Shown: positions 1-6,864, counted from the first letter of the stretch. The stretch is DNA of 7,409 bases from an uncultured Mycoplasmatota bacterium (GCA_947643295.1 CANRVM010000054.1:1-7409); one strand, 5' to 3'. The notes: generated from the sequence alone by a model not told the origin. Numbers and translations: made by a program.

Positions 1-1089
1 TTAACATCATAATCACCATAAGACTCTACTATTCTAGTTAATCCACTACCCCTTCGCTCCATAAAATGTAATCGATTAAAAATATCAGAAATAATTCTAT
101 TCCTCCGCATAGAAGAAATCTTCGTAATATCCAAATTTTGAACAAAACTACCATCAATCATCCCTCCAGATGAAGTAATTTCCAATCGATTATCATACAT
201 ATCTATATGAATTTCAGACCCAACAATTTGATAGTCTCTATGAATAATAGCATTAACAATGGCTTCACGAATTGCTCTAACTGGATAATCAACTATTTCT
301 ATTCTTTTCATTCCTTGAATTTGCCAACCAACCATAGAGTGATTTTTAACAAATATTTCAGCATTTTCTAAAAGAGAGATGATACTTCCTGTATAATCTT
401 TATCATCAATAGCATCTCCATCAATCGACCCCCTTTATTAATCCCTTTCATCTAGTACAAAATATTCTTGATTGAATTAGTAAACCTTGATCTGATAAAA
501 GTAACCCTGCATTCGTAACTTTTTTATTTTTGGTTATCAATTCTAAAGATATATAATCCTTATCTTTATTTAGCTCCTTTCCAGTTTCATTCTTTAATGA
601 AGCATTTAATAAAGTAAAACTAACATCAGATACATCACATTTACTAGGTAATTCATCAAAGGTTGTATTTTGACCTTTTAATATTAAACTATCTAGTATA
701 TGCTTCGGTGCTATTATTGATTGACTACCAGATTGAATAAAAGCTTCCTTCCTACCATCTCTGTCATAATAATATGGGGTTCTTGGTCCATCTCGCACTT
801 TAACCTCCATAAAATCTTTCTCATTCTCTTTAAATGTTTTTAATTCATATCTTGGAAGTGGTGTAATTTTATTATTTATTAATTCTGAAACTTTTTCAGA
901 AGCCTTAACAATATCCTTCAGTCCTACAGGTTTCCTATCTACATCTCTTACTCCAAATAACAATATCCCTCCATTTGAATTAGCAAATGCTGATATTGAC
1001 TTTAAAAAGCTTTTGGGTTTTCTATATTCTACTTCCTCCTTAAAATCTATATTACTACTTTCTACTTTTTCGTAATCTTTTAATCGTAT
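1..1089 (-). pseudogene. Decayed AlbA_2 / GHKL-ATPase (COG2865-type) putative regulator, 3' end beyond the window
   Basis: Proteins of this family pair an N-terminal AlbA_2 (Schlafen-type nucleic-acid-binding) domain with a C-terminal GHKL-like ATP-binding domain. They are often annotated as transcriptional regulators or, misleadingly, as RecG. The first open segment (1089-451) shows the AlbA_2 pattern FANSNGG at residues 35-41, then ILLFGVRD, and ends in SRIFCTR. An in-frame TGA (450-448) falls where the family normally has Trp (TRW.GL.KG). The homology then resumes one frame over from base 428 (SIDGDAIDDKDY) and runs 142 codons to the left edge. That part holds REAIVNAIIHRDY (N box), a SSGGM motif and ERRGSGL (ATP lid). 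So the gene has a nonsense codon plus a frameshift in the five-G run at 429-433. ATA stands at the expected start. Family assignment is firm; loss of function is inferred, and sequencing error could explain part of it. Confidence 0.85.
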
Positions 1090-1094
1090 ACAAA

Positions 1095-1101
1095 CACCTC
1101 T
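1095..1101 (-). promoter_or_regulatory. Ribosome binding site AGAGGTG pointing to an ATA start
   Basis: AGAGGTG lies 5 bases before the ATA codon at 1089-1087, the correct spacing for initiation. The protein pattern from there (IRLKDYEKVESSNIDFKE) matches where family members begin, as MRLKDY. The only upstream in-frame alternative is a TTG at 1122-1120. It has no Shine-Dalgarno and coincides with the likely promoter -10 region, so it is a poor start. The simplest reading is an ATG that has mutated to ATA. Confidence 0.6.
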
Positions 1102-1116
1102 ACCATTAATACCATG

Positions 1117-1145
1117 ATACAATAATAATTTATATGTTTTGTCAA
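1117..1145 (-). promoter_or_regulatory. Probable promoter of the AlbA_2 pseudogene
   Basis: A perfect -35 hexamer TTGACA (1145-1140) is followed, after a 17-base AT-rich spacer, by TTGTAT (1122-1117). The offset TATTGT at 1124-1119 (15-base spacer) is an alternative -10. Both -10 choices are weak matches. The site sits in the gap downstream of the nucleotidase gene, so the pseudogene was probably its own transcription unit. The rest of that gap (about 1146-1219) shows no convincing terminator, only a 5-bp hairpin without a U tract. Confidence 0.45.
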
Positions 1146-1219
1146 CACCTGTCGTAATTTTTTAAATTTCCGCTTAAAGATGGACTTTTTTAAAGTAAAA
1201 CATTCTTTTATCATAAGTT

Positions 1220-1831
1220 TTATAGCTCACCTTTCAACTCTTGCACTTTATGATACAAATCTATCCAAGAAAATATCCTTACTATATTTTTTTCATCTAA
1301 TGGATTATTAAAAGGTGTATTCATTAGAAAAGTATTAATTTTTTCACTAGCTAACTCTAGACAAGTTTCTATTTTATCATCAATAAACAAATCTATCTTG
1401 TTTTCAAGACATATAGATAATTTGTCACTACATTCTGTTATCAATTTATGATATTTGATGTTATTTTTATCTAAAAGTTTTTTACTGATTTGATAAGAGT
1501 TGCTAATTCTATCTCCTTTATTATTTCTAGCGGTAACAAATATAATTTGATTTCCTTCTTCTATTAGTTTATCAATTACTTCTTTTGCAAAAGGTTTCAT
1601 AGGAGCGTTTTCTAACACAAGAGAATGATATAAATCTTTAAAGTCACTTGCTTGCTTTGCACTCCAGTTCATTCCTGCTTCTAAAGAACCCCCATTCACT
1701 ATAGTATAAGCCTTGTTTTTATCAAGAGGCACATTCCTCTTTAAAACCTCATAATCATATTTTTGGGCATATGCTAGTAAAAGTTCAGATGTATTTGTTA
1801 GCGTATCATCAATATCAATTCCTATTACCAT
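1220..1831 (-). CDS. HAD-superfamily 5'(3')-deoxyribonucleotidase-like phosphatase
   Basis: This 203-residue protein is a probable cytoplasmic HAD phosphatase of the NT5C / YqfW-like group (5'(3')-deoxyribonucleotidase), which removes phosphate from nucleoside monophosphates. All four HAD motifs are visible. Motif I is DIDDT, with Asp6 as nucleophile and Asp8 as general acid. Motif II is VTAR with Thr100, motif III is Lys137 in SDKLS, and motif IV is DLFIDD with Asp151/Asp152. The insertion between motifs I and II (about residues 15-85) would form the helical cap that sets the substrate. The phrase FLMNTPFN near residue 168 is typical of this branch. The ATG at 1831 directly abuts the TAG stop of the upstream kinase-GNAT gene, so the two are co-transcribed and probably translationally coupled. 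The HAD class is certain; the exact substrate is inferred and could be another phosphomonoester. Confidence 0.85.
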   Translation of the reverse strand: MVIGIDIDDTLTNTSELLLAYAQKYDYEVLKRNVPLDKNKAYTIVNGGSLEAGMNWSAKQASDFKDLYHSLVLENAPMKPFAKEVIDKLIEEGNQIIFVTARNNKGDRISNSYQISKKLLDKNNIKYHKLITECSDKLSICLENKIDLFIDDKIETCLELASEKINTFLMNTPFNNPLDEKNIVRIFSWIDLYHKVQELKGEL

Positions 1832-3565
1832 CTAATCAGTCTCCCTTTTCGTTGCTTTTTCCTTCCAATATAAGAATCTTAAAAATCCACTTTGCGTTGT
1901 TAAAGAAGTATATCGTTGAAACCCAAGTTTTTGAACAATTTTATTACTAGCTTCATTTTCAGGGTGTACGGTTGAAATAATACCATCATATTCTAAATTT
2001 TCAAAATAATTCATAGTAAATTTTGCTAATTCTGTCATCACCTTTTTATTTCGATACTCTGGTAATACTAGGAAACCTCCTAATTCATAAATCTTTTTCT
2101 CTTTGGAAATATTTAAAATATGATAATATTCTTCTTCAATTTCTTTTGGACTAAATATTTGACTAATCGCTATTAATTTTTCTTTATCATAGGCACCAAA
2201 TAAAATGGAATAATCCGTATCATAAAAACGATTCATTTGCTCTTCCGTCCAAGGAATCAAAAAATCATCTCTTTTTAGATTTTGAAATACCTTATTAATT
2301 AACTTACGAACCTCTTTATCCTCTTGCTCATTAATTCTTTTATATATATATTTACTTTTACTGTTATCTCCATTACAAATTATTTCTTGTACTTCATGAA
2401 TATTCTTTTCTAACTTAGAACAAATATCATCCATTTCTTCCTCGCTCTTTACATTAATAAAATCTCTATATTTTAGTAACAATTCTTTATATTCCTCTTT
2501 TAATAATAATAATTGATGAATTTGATTACTAGATATTGAAATATCACTGCAATATTCTAATACTCTTCTATGCGATAAATCATTTATCCCCATTTCTGAT
2601 AATTCGTTATCATAATCTAAATTCGTATCAGGGCGATAAGTCAATAAAGACCTGCCAGTATCAAAGATAGGAGCCACATCTAAAAACTTTAATGTTTCTA
2701 CCTCTCTAATCACTCCAGAATTTTTCAAATGTCTATCATGATTTGACATAATAACATCTAAAATAAACATCTTTTTTATCTTATTCTTTGCATCAACTAT
2801 TCCCTTTTTTTCCAAAAATTGTATATATTGGTTAGATCTTTCTTCAAAAGAATCTTCCTTTCTAAAATGTACTAGTTCAATAGTTGGTATTAGCTCTGTA
2901 TTTGAATTAATAAAAGTTTCACATTCTGAAAAAAGAGAGGTCTTCTTTAAATCATTTGATTTTGAAATCGTATAATGGACATGATCTAATTTTAAAATTT
3001 CACATACTTTGGTAGCCATATACTCATTAATTGGTTCTGTCATCTTAAATGTATTACAACCTTTGTGTAATATTCTCTTGTGTTCCTGATTGATACTCCA
3101 ATACTTAAAAAGCTCTCCTCCTGTTGTAACATCTGGACTATATAAAGTATCAATATTACTATAATCATAATTTCTTTCTAAAGAAGTTAATGAAATGAAA
3201 GTTGCTTGTTTAAAATCATTTTCAAAAAAATTCTTTTTTTCCCAAGATATACTTGATTGATAAGGTTTTATAAAATATTGATCTGATAAATTAAAACCAT
3301 AAGAATATAATAACTTATTTGAAGTTATTTCTAAAGCATCATATCTCTGATTTCTTTTATACCATGGACTATTTATTTGATATCTTTCATTTAACCAGTT
3401 TGTAAATAATCTTCTCATTTCTTTCTCATCTTCTACATTATGTAATATATAGGGTGCATATTCTAAATTACCAGAAAAATCGATATTCATAATAGTAGAA
3501 GTATCTTCATCCACTGAAAAATCAAATACCTTTTTATTTTTATTCATAAAAGAATACTTCTTCAT
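1832..3565 (-). CDS. HipA-like Ser/Thr kinase fused to a GNAT N-acetyltransferase
   Basis: This 577-residue two-domain protein has an N-terminal part (about 1-395) matching the Firmicute HipA/CtkA-like kinases. It shows LSDQYFIKP (residues 93-101), a glycine-containing segment SPDVTTGGELFKYW, and a likely ATP-contacting Lys168 in ILHKG. It also has Glu177 in EPINE, the catalytic loop NHDRHLKN (Asp277, Asn282), and the metal-binding FDTG (Asp302). All key kinase residues are present. After a charged linker (about 370-405), residues 406-568 form a GNAT fold with ELGGFLVLPEYR (motif A region) and HPENEASNKIVQKLGF (motif B). The acetyl-CoA loop is degenerate: RNKKVM replaces the usual R-x-x-G-x pattern. 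HipA phosphorylates glutamyl-tRNA synthetase, but the targets of this branch are not known to me. The AAAGGAGAG site 9 bases before ATG 3565 fixes the start. No HipB-like antitoxin is adjacent. Domains are firm; any toxin or defence role is speculation. Confidence 0.85.
   Translation of the reverse strand: MKKYSFMNKNKKVFDFSVDEDTSTIMNIDFSGNLEYAPYILHNVEDEKEMRRLFTNWLNERYQINSPWYKRNQRYDALEITSNKLLYSYGFNLSDQYFIKPYQSSISWEKKNFFENDFKQATFISLTSLERNYDYSNIDTLYSPDVTTGGELFKYWSINQEHKRILHKGCNTFKMTEPINEYMATKVCEILKLDHVHYTISKSNDLKKTSLFSECETFINSNTELIPTIELVHFRKEDSFEERSNQYIQFLEKKGIVDAKNKIKKMFILDVIMSNHDRHLKNSGVIREVETLKFLDVAPIFDTGRSLLTYRPDTNLDYDNELSEMGINDLSHRRVLEYCSDISISSNQIHQLLLLKEEYKELLLKYRDFINVKSEEEMDDICSKLEKNIHEVQEIICNGDNSKSKYIYKRINEQEDKEVRKLINKVFQNLKRDDFLIPWTEEQMNRFYDTDYSILFGAYDKEKLIAISQIFSPKEIEEEYYHILNISKEKKIYELGGFLVLPEYRNKKVMTELAKFTMNYFENLEYDGIISTVHPENEASNKIVQKLGFQRYTSLTTQSGFLRFLYWKEKATKRETD
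1841..1847 (-). promoter_or_regulatory. Ribosome binding site of the nucleotidase, inside the kinase-GNAT gene
   Basis: AAGGGAG lies 9 bases before the ATG at 1831, within the last codons of the upstream gene. It supports the ATG as the true start and independent re-initiation right after the upstream TAG. Confidence 0.7.
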
Positions 3566-3574
3566 GACTAGACA

Positions 3575-3599
3575 CTCTCCTTTCGTTAGTTATATTATA
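3575..3599 (-). promoter_or_regulatory. -10 element and ribosome binding site of the kinase-GNAT operon
   Basis: A perfect TATAAT (3599-3594) lies 29 bases upstream of the start codon, followed by a strong AAAGGAGAG site (3583-3575). I find no good -35 hexamer at 17 bases (only TAGTAT), so the promoter may be weak or activator-dependent. No HipB-type operator palindrome is evident. Confidence 0.6.
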
Positions 3600-3641
3600 C
3601 TACAGATGGATAAAAAATACTAATACTGAAATTTCTATTCC

Positions 3642-3716
3642 AAAATAAAAAACTTCATCCAATTACTTATGATTCTATTGCTCATAGAACATTTTGTAAA
3701 AAGATGAAGATTTTTT
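3642..3716 (-). terminator. Inverted-repeat terminator between the S11 carboxypeptidase gene and the kinase operon
   Basis: The arms CTTCATC (3653-3659) and GATGAAG (3703-3709) pair across a 43-base loop. That loop contains a second hairpin, TTCTAT (3673-3678) with ATAGAA (3684-3689). Both outer arms are flanked by A or T runs (A-rich 3642-3652, T6 3711-3716), so the element can end with a U tract in the minus direction, just after the carboxypeptidase stop. The long loop is unusual for a standard terminator, hence moderate confidence. Confidence 0.5.
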
Positions 3717-4950
3717 ATATCACAATTCCCATGATACTATTTTTTATATTTTCAATTAATAATTCCATGTAACTTAATTTTTTAATATTTGTCCTAGATA
3801 CTAAATCCACATCTTTTAATTTTTTATTTTTTTCTTTTACCGTTATTGTACCTAGTTTATCTCCTACCTTTATAGGTAATGTTAATTCATTTAATTTAAT
3901 ATCATAAGTATATTCATGTTTATTTGTTGTTTTATCTTGTAGTATTCCCACATCATACTTTGGACTAATCTTTATTTTATCCTTATCTCCTTTATCAAAT
4001 TTAATCTCTTTTACCACATCACTTTTTTTCTTTAAAATAGCAATCTTTTTTGTATTAAAACCATAGTCAAGTAAAGACATTGCTTCACTATTTCTAATCT
4101 TACTATTTTCTTCACCTAAAACAATAGCTATTAGCCTCATATTATTCTTCTTCGCAGTAGCTGCTAAACAATACCCTGCAGCATCGGTATGTCCTGTTTT
4201 CAAACCATCTGCGCCATCATAAAACCTGACAAGTTTATTGGTATTCACAAGCCAAAACTGATTTTCTGTATTTTGTCTTAAGTAATCTTCATAAACAGAT
4301 GAGAAATCTAATATTTTCTCATGCATCAATAAATTTCTAGCAATGATTGCCATGTCATAAGCACTGGATACATGACCTTCTTCATCTAGCCCTGTACAAT
4401 TTTTGAAAACCGTATTTTTAAGACCTAATTCCTTTACTTTTTGATTCATTAATTCTACGAACTTTTGCTCTGTTCCTGCGATATATTCTGCCATTGCAAG
4501 AGTTGCATCATTTCCACTGGCCATAGAAATCCCCTTGAAAAGATCCTTCACACTCATCTTTTCGCCCTCTGTTAAATAGATTTGTGAACCTCCCATACCT
4601 GCTGCATTTTTACTAACAGTAACAATATCTTCCCATTTTATTTTACCGCTTTCGATATTTTCTAAAATAATCGTTTGTGCAACCATCTTTGTCATAGAAG
4701 CTATGGCTAATTGCTCATCCATATTCTTTTTATAAATAATTTCTCCGGTCGACTGTTCCATCAAAACACCTGCTTTTGCATTTGTAATCAATTGCTCCAA
4801 ATCTTTAGTAGAATCTGTTGGGTTTTGCTTTTGACCTTGTTCTTGCGCTGAATTTTTTTCTTCTACTGGTACTGGATTTTGTTCTTCTGCAAAAACACAA
4901 TACGGAAATAGCATTCCAAATACTAATAATAAACAAATTAACTTCTTCAT
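3715..4950 (-). CDS. Serine D-alanyl-D-alanine carboxypeptidase (S11, PBP5/DacF type)
   Basis: This 411-residue enzyme trims the terminal D-Ala from peptidoglycan pentapeptides, limiting cross-linking. A signal peptide covers residues 1-21, with probable cleavage after VFA. A Gln/Glu-rich low-complexity linker follows (about 22-50), then the penicillin-binding catalytic domain. The active-site motifs are complete: SMTK (85-88, nucleophile Ser85), SGN (145-147) and KTG (251-253). The region from about 300 to 390 fits the beta-rich PBP5 C-terminal domain. The last 17 residues, from MELLIEN, are likely an amphipathic membrane-anchoring helix. A GGAGG site 5 bases before the ATG supports the start. 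The gene is divergent from the zinc carboxypeptidase gene across 90 bases. Length and domain order are normal. DacF-type (sporulation) and DacA-type (vegetative) cannot be told apart here. Confidence 0.95.
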   Translation of the reverse strand: MKKLICLLLVFGMLFPYCVFAEEQNPVPVEEKNSAQEQGQKQNPTDSTKDLEQLITNAKAGVLMEQSTGEIIYKKNMDEQLAIASMTKMVAQTIILENIESGKIKWEDIVTVSKNAAGMGGSQIYLTEGEKMSVKDLFKGISMASGNDATLAMAEYIAGTEQKFVELMNQKVKELGLKNTVFKNCTGLDEEGHVSSAYDMAIIARNLLMHEKILDFSSVYEDYLRQNTENQFWLVNTNKLVRFYDGADGLKTGHTDAAGYCLAATAKKNNMRLIAIVLGEENSKIRNSEAMSLLDYGFNTKKIAILKKKSDVVKEIKFDKGDKDKIKISPKYDVGILQDKTTNKHEYTYDIKLNELTLPIKVGDKLGTITVKEKNKKLKDVDLVSRTNIKKLSYMELLIENIKNSIMGIVI

Positions 4951-5040
4951 ATTTTCCTCCTACTTTTTCTTATGTGTAATCATTAAAAAATATACATAAA
5001 TCGATGATTTAATGCTATGATAGAAGTAGGTGAGGAATAA
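4951..5040. promoter_or_regulatory. Divergent promoter region between the two D,D-carboxypeptidase genes
   Basis: This 90-base spacer must carry promoters for both genes. For the plus-strand gene, an extended -10 (TGC at 5013-5015, then TATGAT 5016-5021) is clear and needs no good -35. For the minus-strand gene, TATATT (4994-4989) is the best -10 but is weak. Both genes have their own strong ribosome sites: GGAGG (4960-4956, minus) and GGTGAGG (5029-5035, plus). Confidence 0.55.
4981..5014. repeat. Inverted repeat CATTAAA / TTTAATG in the divergent promoter region
   Basis: The arms CATTAAA (4981-4987) and TTTAATG (5008-5014) are exact reverse complements separated by 20 bases. A smaller dyad, AAATC-GAT-GATTT (4998-5010), sits inside. 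The right arm overlaps the TG of the plus-strand extended -10, and the left arm lies near the likely start of the minus-strand transcript. A binding factor could thus affect both genes. Such short AT-rich arms can also arise by chance. Confidence 0.35.
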
Positions 5041-5913
5041 ATGAAATTAAAAAAACGCGTAAAAATTGCACTTTTGTTATTATTGATTATCACATTGATA
5101 TTATTAACACTTTTATTATCAAATAAAATAAATAAGACCAAAAAAACGGGTAGAATACAGAAATTAACAATAGAAGAAAAATTAAAGACAGAATGTAAAA
5201 AAATTTCTTATTGTTCCCCTAATAATTTAGAAAGATATATCAATTATCATAAGAAAAATGCAAACTTAGAAATAGAAGACATTATTATAAGAGTAAATTT
5301 AAATTTAGACTATAGTTTTTATACAAATACCAAAGAGACACCTTTTCTAAATAAAGAGTATATTCTAGTTAATAAATACTTAAACTTAGGAGAAGATTAT
5401 ATACCCGAAAATCTTGAAGTAATACCAACCGAATACGCTAGAAGTGGTATGATGCTTGTGGATGTAGCAAAAGATGCTTTTGTAAAGATGGCTCAAAAAG
5501 CAAAAGAAGATAATCACCCAGTCCTTGCAATGTCTAGTTACCGAAGTTATGATTATCAAACAAATCTATATAAAAGATATGTGGCAAATGATGGAGTGGA
5601 AGCTGCTGATACCTATTCTGCCAGAGCAGGATTTTCAGAACACCAAACAGGATTATGTGTAGATGTTTATGATGGAAAAGTTGATTACACTAACTTTGAA
5701 ACATCAGAGTCCTTCCAGTGGATGCAAGAAAATGCTCATAAGTATGGATTTATCTTACGATTTCCTAAGGGAATGGAACACATCACAGGATACCAATATG
5801 AATCATGGCATTATCGTTATGTAGGAGTTAAAATAGCAACCTATATTCATAAAAACAATATTACTTTTGAAGAATACTATACAAAATTTATTGAACCGAA
5901 ATATCAAAACTAG
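5041..5913 (+). CDS. Membrane-anchored zinc D,D-carboxypeptidase (peptidase M15B, VanY type)
   Basis: This 290-residue enzyme likely cleaves the terminal D-Ala of peptidoglycan stem peptides outside the membrane. A short basic N-terminus is followed by a transmembrane anchor (about residues 8-27). The region from about 35 to 125 has no motif I recognise; it contains Cys52 and Cys58, which could pair. The VanY catalytic domain (about 135-265) has SSYRS (Arg168), the zinc motif SEHQTGLCVD (His201, Asp208) and YESWHYRYVG (catalytic Glu254, zinc ligand His257). The set is complete; the Cys in GLCVD replaces a common Ala. The GGTGAGG site 5 bases before ATG supports the start. No vanH/A/X-like or VanS/VanR-like gene is in the window, so this reads as a housekeeping cell-wall enzyme, not vancomycin resistance. 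Its 3' end overlaps uvsE tail-to-tail by 26 bases. Confidence 0.92.
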   Translation: MKLKKRVKIALLLLLIITLILLTLLLSNKINKTKKTGRIQKLTIEEKLKTECKKISYCSPNNLERYINYHKKNANLEIEDIIIRVNLNLDYSFYTNTKETPFLNKEYILVNKYLNLGEDYIPENLEVIPTEYARSGMMLVDVAKDAFVKMAQKAKEDNHPVLAMSSYRSYDYQTNLYKRYVANDGVEAADTYSARAGFSEHQTGLCVDVYDGKVDYTNFETSESFQWMQENAHKYGFILRFPKGMEHITGYQYESWHYRYVGVKIATYIHKNNITFEEYYTKFIEPKYQN

Positions 5914-6847
5914 TCTCATCGATAAAACGATAAGAAGAAACATACTTTAAATTTCTCACTAATCGAAACAAAGCTTCATCCTTTTTCTTTGCCTCAATCA
6001 TAATATCCAAATTTTTAATAGAACTTTTTTTTTGTAAATGATACAAAAAATCAAGAAAAGAATCAATATCAATATAATCATGATGAGAGCGAAACTCTTT
6101 CTTTATTTTACTTTTGGGAGAAGAAAAATGTATTTTGGGAGTCCTATCTTTCCATGTTTTAAATATCTCATCAATATAACAAAATAAATCATCATCATCC
6201 TCATGATTACAGAGATAGTGATGATAATCTAAAACAATTGGAATATCTAATACTTGGTTTAAATACAAACAATCCTTAACAGTAAATACTTTATCATCGT
6301 TTTCTATCGCAATACATTTCTTTAAATAATCAGGTAAGCGATTAAAATTATGAATAAATCTTTTTAAAGAATTACCTTTTCCAAAAGCATTACTACCAAT
6401 ATGTAATATTAAAACTTTATCCTTAATTTCTAAAGCCTCTAATATTTGATAGTGATACTCTAAAGAATGAATAGTACTTTCAACAACTTCTTTTTTGGTA
6501 CTATTTAAAACACAGAATTGATCAGGATGAAAGTCTACTCTCATCTTACTTTCCTTAATAATTCTAGCAATTTTCAAATAATAAGTCTTATATTTTTTTA
6601 TATAATCAAACTCGACTTCTTCTTTCGTCGCTAAAGGAATAATTTTAGAAGATAATCTATAAAAATGAATATTATTTTTCTGATTATAAAGAAGTATTTT
6701 TTCAAGATCTTCCAAATTTGATTGAATAACCCTATCTAATTTATTAAAATCGTGTTCCCTCAAAAAATTAGTATAAGTATAAGTGCTAGAAGAAGTAACA
6801 TGATCAAGTGTTTCTGAAACACATGCATAACCAAGTCTAATTAACAT
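5888..6847 (-). CDS. uvsE: UV damage endonuclease UvsE/UVDE (TIM-barrel, metal-dependent)
   Basis: This 319-residue repair enzyme nicks DNA just 5' of cyclobutane dimers and 6-4 photoproducts, starting an excision route independent of UvrABC. Family landmarks appear in order: RLGYA (4-8), FYRLSSKIIP (62-71), FHPDQFCVLNS (His107), LHIG (His149) and ENDD (Glu182). These are followed by LDYHHY (Asp207, His210), PKIHFSSPKS (Lys238, His240), SHHDYID (His255) and MIEAKKKDEAL (Glu285). These fit the metal ligands known from the Thermus thermophilus enzyme, with one exception. The segment usually read as PLATH here reads PLATK, so the first ligand His is Lys75. The AGGTGA site 7 bases before ATG 6847 supports the start. 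The gene follows the membrane protein gene by 17 bases, implying co-transcription. Length is normal for the family. Confidence 0.93.
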   Translation of the reverse strand: MLIRLGYACVSETLDHVTSSSTYTYTNFLREHDFNKLDRVIQSNLEDLEKILLYNQKNNIHFYRLSSKIIPLATKEEVEFDYIKKYKTYYLKIARIIKESKMRVDFHPDQFCVLNSTKKEVVESTIHSLEYHYQILEALEIKDKVLILHIGSNAFGKGNSLKRFIHNFNRLPDYLKKCIAIENDDKVFTVKDCLYLNQVLDIPIVLDYHHYLCNHEDDDDLFCYIDEIFKTWKDRTPKIHFSSPKSKIKKEFRSHHDYIDIDSFLDFLYHLQKKSSIKNLDIMIEAKKKDEALFRLVRNLKYVSSYRFIDETSFDISVQ

Positions 6848-6854
6848 AAAAAAA

Positions 6855-6860
6855 TCACCT
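6855..6860 (-). promoter_or_regulatory. Ribosome binding site of uvsE
   Basis: AGGTGA is separated from ATG 6847 by seven T residues, within the 17-base gap after the membrane protein stop. It fixes the uvsE start. There is no room for a separate promoter in that gap. Confidence 0.7.
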
Positions 6861-6864
6861 ATTA

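Noticed and set aside
448..453. TGA read as Trp, implying a Mycoplasma-like genetic code
   Set aside because: The same gene has a frameshift just downstream, and all Trp codons in the six intact genes are TGG, which would be odd in an AT-rich genome using that code.
1090..1122. TTG at 1122 as the start of the AlbA_2 gene
   Set aside because: It has no ribosome site, overlaps the likely -10 element and adds 11 residues (YHGINGRGVC and the initiator) not typical of the family.
1184..1196. ACTTTTTTAAAGT hairpin as a terminator after the nucleotidase gene
   Set aside because: The stem is only 5 AT-rich pairs and no U tract follows on the minus strand.
5041..5913. Vancomycin resistance cluster member
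   Set aside because: VanY-type peptidases are common cell-wall enzymes; no ligase, dehydrogenase, VanX-like or two-component genes are in the window.
5921..5934. ATCG-ataaaa-CGAT hairpin just past the VanY-type stop as its terminator
   Set aside because: The stem is only 4 bp, no T tract follows, and it lies inside the uvsE coding region.
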